This document shows, in pieces, positions 1 to 6,800 of a stretch of 6,978 nucleotides of DNA. Source of the DNA: Microcaldota archaeon (lineage in GTDB: Archaea; Micrarchaeota; Micrarchaeia; Micrarchaeales; Micrarchaeaceae). The position numbers were made by a program, and so were the translations under genes. The notes under the pieces were generated by a model, which worked only from the letters and a program-made list of their open reading frames with translations, was not told the DNA's origin and searched no databases. Location: positions 1-6,978 of the forward strand of contig JAJZOJ010000003.1 of the NCBI GenBank assembly GCA_021829015.1, written 5' to 3'. The first letter of the stretch is position 1. Each line of letters begins with the position of its first letter.

Positions 1-111
1 AAGGTCGTTGTTTCCGCTCTTCGTTACCCAGTATACCTCGGGCTTGAATCCCTCGAAATGCTCGCCCTCTACCTCCAATAAACGCTCGGGAATCAGCAGC
101 GGGAGATACAT
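1..111 (-). pseudogene. proS: Inverted N-terminal fragment of prolyl-tRNA synthetase
   Basis: Read on the minus strand from base 111 down to base 1, the sequence is open for 37 codons. It begins MYLPLLIPERLLEVEGEHF and continues with GFKPEVYWVT. This is the catalytic-domain segment of archaeal/eukaryotic-type ProRS near class II motif 1 (family pattern: YFPxxIPExxLxxExxHxEGFxPEVxWVT). The rest of the same enzyme runs on the plus strand from base 110, so this piece is in the wrong orientation relative to its own gene. It has no start of its own; its 5' side is the joint at 108-113 and its 3' side leaves the window. The family match is by eye but covers nearly every residue, so I am confident of the identity. 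Whether the inversion exists in the living genome is open. Confidence 0.85.
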
Positions 112-114
112 GTT
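106..114. other. Inversion or chimera joint on palindrome ACATGT
   Basis: ProRS coding on the minus strand (leftwards from 111) and on the plus strand (rightwards from 110) meet back to back here. The six bases 108-113 are a perfect palindrome and could belong to either side. In an intact ProRS the two flanks (the YFPxxIP region and the FLWQEGHTAH region) lie roughly 90-100 codons apart in the same orientation. Clean inversion of that internal block would give exactly this arrangement. A fold-back chimera primed at the 6-base palindrome would look the same in the part visible here. Confidence 0.8.
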
Positions 115-1081
115 CCTGTGGCAGGAGGGGCACACCGCCCATGAAACTGCAGAGGACGCCGAGAAAGAAGTCATGCTCATCGCGGGTTTCTACAAGGAGA
201 TAATGGAGGAATATCTTGCCCTTCCTGTATTAATGGGCAGGAAGTCCGAGCAGGAGAAGTTTGCCGGCGCCGTATATACCGTGACATTGGAATCGCTTAT
301 GCCCGATGGAAGGGCCCTGCAATCCGGGACCTCCCACTTCCTGGGTCAGAACTTCACGAAGCCCTTCGGCGTTTCATTCCTTGACAGGAACGCAAAGGAG
401 CAGAATCCCTTCACAACATCATGGGGCATATCCACAAGATTGATTGGCGGGCTGGTGATGGTCCACGGGGACGACAAGGGACTTGTGCTGCCGCCCAAAG
501 TCGCACCGATAGAGATTGTAGTTGTCCCGATATATCGCGACGAGAGCAAGGACTCAGTGCTTGCGCATTCTAGAAAGATCCGTGATTCCCTATCGAAGAA
601 GGGCTTCCGGGTTGCAATCGACGACAGGGACGGATACACCCCGGGATGGAAGTTCAACGAGTGGGAGCTTCGCGGCGTTCCGCTTAGGATAGAGATAGGC
701 CCGAAGGACATGGAGCGGGGGCAGGTGACGTTCTCAAGGAGGGACCAGCAGGAGAAGCGCGCGGTCAATGAAGCCGACGTGGTAAAGTCCGCACGCCGCG
801 AACTGCGCTCCATGCAGAAATCTATGCTCAAGAAGGCTAAAGCAGACCTAAAGGCCAGGACCTTCACCGCTAGGAGCTATTCGCAGTTCAAGGCGCAGCT
901 GGAAAAGAAAGGTTTCATACGGGCATGCTGGTGCGGCTCAGATGGTTGCGAGAACAAGATAAAGGAGGAAACCGGTGCGACCTGCAGGCTGATAAAGGTA
1001 GAAAGGGAGGAGCCCTTCTCGAAATGCGTGTACTGCGCCGCCGAGGCAAGGCATGTCGCCTATTTCGCAAGGTCGTACTGA
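110..1081 (+). CDS. proS: Prolyl-tRNA synthetase, archaeal type, C-terminal part (5' broken)
   Basis: ProRS (class II aaRS) charges tRNA-Pro in the cytoplasm. The 323 residues left, counted from base 110, start inside motif 2 with FLWQEGHTAHE. They continue with the catalytic core (KFAGAVYTVTLES, DGRALQSGTSHFLGQNF), motif 3 GISTR at about 106-110, VHGDDKGLVLPPKVAP, the anticodon-binding domain, and the extra C-terminal zinc domain of the archaeal/eukaryotic type (Cys 275 and 280, Cys 306 and 309). The protein ends in the usual aromatic-rich tail with terminal Tyr. The full enzyme is about 480 residues, so some 150 N-terminal residues, including motif 1 and the RxE part of motif 2, are missing from this strand. 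The frame stays open leftwards to base 8, but those codons are antisense of the inverted N-terminal piece and are not ProRS. The ATG at 110 is a joint residue, not a credible start. As it stands the gene cannot make active enzyme. Confidence 0.93.
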   Translation: MFLWQEGHTAHETAEDAEKEVMLIAGFYKEIMEEYLALPVLMGRKSEQEKFAGAVYTVTLESLMPDGRALQSGTSHFLGQNFTKPFGVSFLDRNAKEQNPFTTSWGISTRLIGGLVMVHGDDKGLVLPPKVAPIEIVVVPIYRDESKDSVLAHSRKIRDSLSKKGFRVAIDDRDGYTPGWKFNEWELRGVPLRIEIGPKDMERGQVTFSRRDQQEKRAVNEADVVKSARRELRSMQKSMLKKAKADLKARTFTARSYSQFKAQLEKKGFIRACWCGSDGCENKIKEETGATCRLIKVEREEPFSKCVYCAAEARHVAYFARSY

Positions 1082-1194
1082 TTATTGTATTGCCAGACAA
1101 GCGCTTCCTTCAGTATTGCGCCTTCCGATGCGCCGGTAACGAGCCTTGCATACTGCGCGAGCAGGCCCCCCTCGTGCTTCGGCCTGGCCTCCTG
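1060..1194 (-). pseudogene. ilvD: C-terminal fragment of dihydroxy-acid dehydratase (IlvD/Edd family)
   Basis: On the minus strand, codons from 1194 to the TAG at 1062-1060 read QEARPKHEGG, then LLAQYARLVTGASEGAILK, then a short tail ending YDLAK. IlvD proteins end with the pattern PKxxxGxLAxYAxLVxSAxxGAV, which this matches residue by residue. IlvD is the Fe-S dehydratase of valine and isoleucine synthesis; the related Edd of sugar-acid catabolism shares this tail. Only about 45 of some 550 residues are present. Upstream the frame hits TGA (1197-1195) and the family signal stops, because the plus strand there encodes another protein. The stop lies inside the last codons of proS (22-bp convergent overlap), which could be a natural proS/ilvD arrangement. 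Identity rests on a short but characteristic tail. Confidence 0.7.
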
Positions 1195-1197
1195 TCA
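1183..1197. other. Junction between IlvD and GH15 fragments
   Basis: Left of about 1190 the minus strand matches the IlvD C-terminus. Right of about 1186 the plus strand matches a GH15 C-terminus. The changeover cannot be placed more finely because both reading frames still look acceptable over these bases. No insertion-sequence end, target duplication or tRNA lies here. Both genes are cut without any sign of gradual decay, so the break is recent or artefactual. Confidence 0.65.
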
Positions 1198-1296
1198 GAA
1201 GACATAGATAGGAGAAGCAGGGAGCTGCTAGGCAACTTCCCTCAGGCATACTCCCACATAGCCCTGATAAACACCGCAGTTGACCTGTTCGGATAG
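1186..1296 (+). pseudogene. C-terminal fragment of a GH15 glucoamylase/trehalase-type protein
   Basis: Plus-strand codons read GLLSEDID, then ELLGNFPQAYSHIALINTA, ending at TAG 1294-1296. The block LGNFPQAxSHxxLI close to the C-terminus, preceded by GLxxEEID, is the signature end of glycoside hydrolase family 15 proteins (glucoamylases, trehalases and related alpha-glucosidases). Only the last ~36 residues remain; the (alpha/alpha)6 catalytic barrel and the catalytic Glu residues are missing. A longer open frame runs leftwards through the end of proS and the IlvD fragment, but in those parts it is a chance frame. The korA promoter starts about 35 bp after the stop, so in the source genome a GH15 gene probably stood directly upstream of korAB. 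The substrate cannot be told from this tail. Confidence 0.75.
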
Positions 1297-1331
1297 CATG
1301 CCATGCCATGGCAGGCCCGACTGGTTATAAT

Positions 1332-1357
1332 CTTAAATAGGTGTAGGTTGATATATG
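1332..1357 (+). promoter_or_regulatory. Promoter region of korAB with two TATA-like boxes
   Basis: Two candidate archaeal TATA boxes lie between the GH15 stop and korA: CTTAAATAG at 1332-1340 and GATATATG at 1350-1357. With the usual 25-28 bp to the start site they would give transcripts beginning near 1362 or 1379, leaving a leader of about 35-50 nt before korA. This differs from the apparently leaderless promoters further right in the window. The first box is closer to consensus. Confidence 0.55.
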
Positions 1358-1375
1358 CCCGTGCCCGGCCTGGCT

Positions 1376-1399
1376 ATGCATGCCGCTGCGGCGCATTAG
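1376..1399 (+). other. Hairpin and 7-codon mini-ORF in the korA leader
   Basis: Bases 1376-1396 can fold: ATGC pairs with GCAT, then after a two-base bulge GCC pairs with GGC around a five-base loop. The same bases read as a tiny ORF, ATG to TAG, encoding MHAAAAH, 15 bp before the korA ATG. The ATG would lie at the leaderless distance from the second TATA box. The stem is short and the ORF may be chance; it is reported as a possible translational control element only. Confidence 0.2.
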
Positions 1400-1413
1400 A
1401 TTGAAGGGATGGG

Positions 1414-4195
<2,782 letters not shown>

Positions 4196-4215
4196 GCATT
4201 GCATTGTCCGCAAGC

Positions 4216-4467
4216 TCAGGAGTCCCCTGCGCCGCAGGCGCACATCCCATTCTCGTCTATCCTGCTTCCGCATATCGGGCATACTCCCTTGGAGAATTTC
4301 ACCTCGTGAGCCTTCTTCTTGTACAGGTCCGCATGCGGATCAGATGTGCGGTATTTCCTCTTTATCCTGCGCTTTATCTCAGCCTTTGTCTTCCTCAGCT
4401 GGCTGGCGTCGGATTTTCTCGAACCATTGGCCTTGCCCGATTTAGTGCGGCTCTTAGTGCTCCCCAT
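4216..4467 (-). CDS. Small basic protein with C-terminal zinc ribbon
   Basis: A protein of 83 residues. Residues 1-60 are very rich in Lys, Arg and Ser (RKTKAEIKRRIKRKYR at 25-40), probably an extended or helical nucleic-acid-binding arm. The C-terminus carries CPICG at 63-67 and CACG at 76-79, a CxxC-x9-CxC arrangement typical of a one-zinc ribbon. The composition resembles small archaeal ribosome- or nucleic-acid-associated proteins, but I recognise no named family. It is convergent with korB (20-bp gap) and divergent from the surface-protein gene. The ATG at 4467 sits about 30 bp from a TATA box, which favours this start and a leaderless message. That promoter, the intact CxxC pair and the basic bias make it a real gene rather than a shadow. 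Confidence 0.75.
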   Translation of the reverse strand: MGSTKSRTKSGKANGSRKSDASQLRKTKAEIKRRIKRKYRTSDPHADLYKKKAHEVKFSKGVCPICGSRIDENGMCACGAGDS

Positions 4468-4492
4468 ACGATCGAATCAGATTCTGCATTAA

Positions 4493-4503
4493 GGATTATA
4501 ACG
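4493..4503 (-). promoter_or_regulatory. TATA box for the zinc-ribbon gene
   Basis: Minus-strand GTTATAATCCT, with TATAATC at 4500-4494, is centred about 29 bp before the ATG at 4467. This is the spacing expected for archaeal leaderless transcripts. A second TATA-like string further upstream (CTTATAAAG, 4537-4529 on the minus strand) is the same DNA as the box facing the other way. Confidence 0.5.
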
Positions 4504-4529
4504 GTTTCGCTTGCAGCATGCCGGAAAGC

Positions 4530-4537
4530 TTTATAAG
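4530..4537 (+). promoter_or_regulatory. TATA box for the surface-protein transcript
   Basis: TTTATAAG at 4530-4537 sits in the near-symmetric AAGCTTTATAAGC. Transcription should begin near 4558-4562, which coincides with the ATG at 4561 rather than the ATG at 4617. The message would therefore start at the short ORF, with the surface-protein start about 56 nt in. Confidence 0.55.
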
Positions 4538-4560
4538 CATAATCTGCGATGGTAAAACGG

Positions 4561-4620
4561 ATGATTGAATTTCTGACGAGCAACAAGGGGCCATTGTACA
4601 GGACCAGGATGCAGGCATGA
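4561..4620 (+). CDS. Possible 19-codon leader ORF coupled to the surface protein
   Basis: ATG at 4561 opens a frame of 19 codons (MIEFLTSNKGPLYRTRMQA) ending in TGA 4618-4620. It overlaps the next ATG (4617-4619) as ATGA, the classic geometry of translational coupling. The ATG lies at the predicted transcript start, and an in-frame ATG at 4549 would fall before it. No good Shine-Dalgarno precedes 4617, so reinitiation after this ORF would explain how the downstream gene is translated. The peptide resembles nothing I know. It could be chance, or the remnant of a longer N-terminus lost by frameshift. Confidence 0.35.
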   Translation: MIEFLTSNKGPLYRTRMQA

Positions 4621-5348
4621 ACCAAACAGCGCCGCAATCCAGCGTACCGGGCCCAACTGGGGCAGGCCATTTACTCCCGATAATATCGATCGGTATATTA
4701 GTGGTAATAGTCGCGGCAGGCCTAGGTTTCCTCCTCCTGGGCCATCATACCAATGCAGGCAGCGCAGGCCAGGCGGCAACCAGTACCATAAACTCCCAAA
4801 GCACCACCTCGCAGCAAACCACAACCACGATTCCACCTATTGGCTCAATTGGCTCAGGGAATTCCTTCCAGTTCATCAATTCGGGGGGCGGCCCGGGCCA
4901 GTCATACATGAGCGAGAATGAGATGAGCGGCCTGTTAAACAAGGGCGGCAACGGAACCTACACGGCGATGTACCAGTCAGATCCGACCAACGAGTCCGGG
5001 ATATATGCGGGTAATGTTTTGGCATACTGGTATGCCGGCTATACAATATATGGAAAAACCGCAAGCGGCAACAGCATAGTTATATCCGAATTCGTAATAA
5101 AGTCCCCTGAGGCAGAATATCTCTACACGGCGCAGTCGAGAACCATTTCAGGCATAATAAATAACACCGTTTTGGCGGCAAACGCCACATCGAACGGCCT
5201 TACATACACCTACCTGGAGATGAAAAACGGCAATTCAAGCAGCGCAATGCTGATAGGCTACAAGAACGAGGACCTGGTAGACGTAGTAGCGCCGACCGAA
5301 ATAAACCGGACGAAACTGGCCGCTACTGTGTCGGGAGACATCCCGTAA
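4617..5348 (+). CDS. Membrane-anchored surface protein with Ser/Thr/Gln-rich stalk
   Basis: A protein of 243 residues. Residues 19-41 are one hydrophobic helix (LLPIISIGILVVIVAAGLGF and on) after a short uncharged N-terminus: an uncleaved signal anchor with the bulk outside the cell. Residues ~45-75 are a low-complexity Thr/Ser/Gln/Ala linker, likely a stalk and possibly O-glycosylated. The outer domain (~85-243) holds six N-glycosylation sequons (NGT, NES, NNT, NAT, NSS, NRT) and aromatic-rich strands such as VLAYWYAGYTIYGKT at 134-148, suggesting a small beta-rich domain. It has no Cys. Such TM-stalk-domain proteins are common in wall-less acidophilic archaea and ARMAN-type genomes, but I recognise no family and no enzyme motif. 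The start at 4617 has no strong Shine-Dalgarno; see the overlapping leader ORF. It appears monocistronic. Confidence 0.8.
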   Translation: MNQTAPQSSVPGPTGAGHLLPIISIGILVVIVAAGLGFLLLGHHTNAGSAGQAATSTINSQSTTSQQTTTTIPPIGSIGSGNSFQFINSGGGPGQSYMSENEMSGLLNKGGNGTYTAMYQSDPTNESGIYAGNVLAYWYAGYTIYGKTASGNSIVISEFVIKSPEAEYLYTAQSRTISGIINNTVLAANATSNGLTYTYLEMKNGNSSSAMLIGYKNEDLVDVVAPTEINRTKLAATVSGDIP

Positions 5349-5385
5349 TAGATGCAATCGGCTGGGGCTACAGAAAAATTATGAC

Positions 5386-5395
5386 ATAAATATAA
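5386..5395 (+). promoter_or_regulatory. TATA box before the decayed gene, with a small hairpin
   Basis: ATAAATATAA at 5386-5395 (core AAATATAA) is centred 27 bp before the ATG at 5418, the leaderless spacing. Between them, 5398-5413 can form a six-pair stem (CAG and CCT against AGG and CTG, one bulged G, loop AAA). That stem may belong to the transcript end of the surface-protein gene, although no T-tract follows. Confidence 0.5.
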
Positions 5396-5417
5396 GGCAG
5401 GCCTAAAAGGCTGTTTG

Positions 5418-5704
5418 ATGCAGGAGACAGGCCCTGGGGAAAATGTCGAACTGTTCAGCATTAAGTAAGTGGATGACGAGCCGCCATACGAGACGCTGGC
5501 ATACAGCCATATCCCTTGCTGACTGCCTTGTTTGTATTGCGCACAGATCCGCTCAAATAGTAGAATACGTGAAACTGACCTGCACAATTCAAGGCTATAC
5601 TTACAGATGCAAAGGAAAATCTGATTGAAATTTCAGAGACGGTAAGACCAGAAAAGCTAGAAAGACTCCAAAAACTGCTCAGAGCTGTTAGGTTAACTTC
5701 CTAA
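5418..5704 (+). pseudogene. Probable decayed small gene
   Basis: The stretch reads like one protein broken several times. From ATG 5418: MQETGPGENVELFSIK, stop TAA 5466-5468, then in the same frame VDDEPPYETLAYSHIP. The signal then shifts to the frame of 5516 (LLTALFVLRTDPLK), runs into stops, passes IVEYVKLTCTIQ in the third frame, and returns from 5591 as KAILTDAKENLIEISE, then PEKLERLQKLLRAVRLTS with TAA 5702-5704. The last part looks like a helical, charged protein end. A good TATA box stands at leaderless distance before 5418, as for live genes here. I cannot name a family. Alternatives are a 16-codon peptide gene, or non-coding DNA with chance open patches. Together the pieces would make roughly 90 residues. 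Confidence 0.4.
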
Positions 5705-5780
5705 CTCCTCCCATACAACGACCTCGGAAGAGAATTGACACCACGATGGTACCGTCTGTTATTATACCAAAATCACGATT

Positions 5781-5854
5781 GCTCCCATCGGGATTTGAAC
5801 CCGAGTTTCCGGGTTGAGAACCCGGCGTCCTTGACCGAGCTGGACGATAGGAGC
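5781..5854 (-). tRNA. tRNA-Glu (CUC)
   Basis: The minus strand folds as a full cloverleaf. The acceptor stem is GCTCCTA with TGGGAGC (one G-T pair), the D stem GTCC/GGAC, and the anticodon stem CCGGG/CCCGG around loop TTCTCAA, giving anticodon CTC for Glu codon GAG. The T stem is TCGGG/CCCGA with loop TTCAAAT. The body is 74 nt; the discriminator base would be A (5780) and CCA is not encoded. No intron is present. Its upstream side (5855 rightwards) has only weak TATA-like matches, the nearest being TACTAATATC at minus 5886-5877. Confidence 0.93.
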
Positions 5855-5879
5855 CAGTTAATTATTCCAGAACCAGATA

Positions 5880-5958
5880 TTAGTACCTTTAGCCCTTTCC
5901 TTTTTGATTCCTTAGTACTTTGGCGCTCTAGTATTTTAGCGTATCGGTATATTAGTAC
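5880..5958. repeat. Three copies of TTAGTAC downstream of an unknown gene
   Basis: TTAGTAC occurs at 5880-5886, 5912-5918 and 5952-5958. On the minus strand the copies read (C)CAA(A)GTACTAA or AGGTACTAATATC. The rightmost contains the last codon and stop (TAC TAA) of the minus-strand gene ending at 5952; the other two look like imperfect copies of that gene end placed between it and the tRNA. This may be a micro-duplication, a shared end-processing or termination motif, or chance in AT-rich DNA. Confidence 0.3.
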
Positions 5959-6749
5959 TTGGCCTTCCGTATGAGGCGCTGCATCCTCGCCCTTATCGCG
6001 TTCTCCGTACCGACCTTCTCCGATATGAGCCCGGCGACGTTTATGTCCGTTGCATTGGAGAACTCTATCGCGCTCTCGATGAAATCCGCCTTCGCCTCCT
6101 CGTCGCCCGTGGGCATGATGTGCCCGTTCTCTATAGACTTCATCCTTGACTCTATCTTGGACATGGACCTGGAGAATTTCTCTATCGTGTCGGTGGACAT
6201 GCTCTTTATAGCCATGCTCTGCTCGAGCATCGCGACCTGCAATGCAGACTTGCAGGAATCGTGGAATATCTTGAACGGCATCCTGTATAGCGAGCCGTAC
6301 AGTATGCCTACGACCTCGTCCTTGGGCATCCTCAGCTCCGCCCCCAATGCGGGTATGACTAGCAGGTTCTTCTCCGGCTTCAGCTTCGTGTGCTTCCCGC
6401 TGAGGGCGTCTATGTACCTCTTCCTCTCGTCCTTCGAAAGCGAATAAAACAGATTCACGTAAGTGGATACCGCGGTCCTCAGCGCCGACGGGTCCGATGA
6501 CGGACTGGGATCAAGGGCCTTAAGGCCGTCTATCGCAGTGGACAATTCCCTCATGTGCGAAATTAGCCTGGGGGCGAAGAGCGTTGCGTTTGTGTTCCTC
6601 TTCCTGCATACCTTCTGCTTCGCATGGGCTATTGCGTAGAGTATCGCCTTGAAGGGCAGCGCGTTGGCCCTGCACCTAATTTCTGTCTGGAATCGCGTCC
6701 TGGTCCTAGACCTTGACCTTGGGGTTCTCGTCTTTTCCAAAAACACCAC
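5952..6749 (-). CDS. Unrecognised helical protein with Arg-rich N-terminus
   Basis: The open frame reaches back to a TTG at 6776 (274 residues). I place the start at GTG 6749 (265 residues) because the TATA box at 6783-6792 would start transcription near 6760, past that TTG; GTG 6746 is an equal choice. The N-terminus is basic and repetitive (KTRTPRSRSRTRTRFQ). The rest is mostly helical with charged patches: LFYSLSKDERKRYIDALSGK in the middle, a short hydrophobic stretch NLLVIPALGAELRMP, then a long Met/Ser/Lys-rich helical region (SMSKIESRMKSIENG) of coiled-coil character, ending in RMQRLIRKAKY. It has no membrane segment, signal or catalytic motif that I can name. Base composition and codon use resemble the neighbours. 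It lies downstream of a second unknown gene on the same strand (51-bp gap) but has its own TATA box. A structural or nucleic-acid-binding role is only a guess. Confidence 0.75.
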   Translation of the reverse strand: MVFLEKTRTPRSRSRTRTRFQTEIRCRANALPFKAILYAIAHAKQKVCRKRNTNATLFAPRLISHMRELSTAIDGLKALDPSPSSDPSALRTAVSTYVNLFYSLSKDERKRYIDALSGKHTKLKPEKNLLVIPALGAELRMPKDEVVGILYGSLYRMPFKIFHDSCKSALQVAMLEQSMAIKSMSTDTIEKFSRSMSKIESRMKSIENGHIMPTGDEEAKADFIESAIEFSNATDINVAGLISEKVGTENAIRARMQRLIRKAKY

Positions 6750-6782
6750 TGGGCAGATGTTCAGCAGAACTTGCAAATCAAT

Positions 6783-6792
6783 CTATATAAAG
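6783..6792 (-). promoter_or_regulatory. TATA box of the unknown minus-strand gene
   Basis: Minus-strand CTTTATATAG is close to the archaeal consensus and lies 9 bp after the stop of the upstream gene. A start site near 6760 gives a leader of about a dozen bases or less before GTG 6749. It rules out the longer TTG-initiated form if this promoter is the one used. Confidence 0.55.
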
Positions 6793-6800
6793 CATTGCCT

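Noticed and set aside
8..109. Extended N-terminus for the proS frame from a TTG at base 8
   Set aside because: These codons show no ProRS similarity. The same bases read on the other strand match ProRS residue by residue, so the plus frame is a chance antisense frame.
346..867. Long minus-strand open frame inside proS
   Set aside because: It is the antisense shadow of well-conserved ProRS sequence and has no promoter or family match.
925..1296. A 123-residue novel plus-strand protein
   Set aside because: Only its last ~37 residues are meaningful (the GH15 tail). The rest is off-frame proS and antisense of the IlvD fragment joined by chance.
1082..1309. 75-residue minus-strand open frame between proS and korA
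   Set aside because: It is in a different frame from the IlvD signal, has low-complexity Cys/Gly/Ala content, and overlaps the two fragments recognised on other frames.
1297..1320. CATGC/CATGG repeats and palindrome TGCCATGGCA as an operator or attachment site
   Set aside because: Too short, and without a partner copy elsewhere in the window.
5258..5587. 109-residue minus-strand open frame across the end of the surface-protein gene
   Set aside because: It overlaps the real gene and the promoter of the next transcript, and has no recognisable motif or promoter.
5781..5854. tRNA-Glu as the attachment site of an integrated element
   Set aside because: No integrase gene and no repeated tRNA 3' end found within the window.
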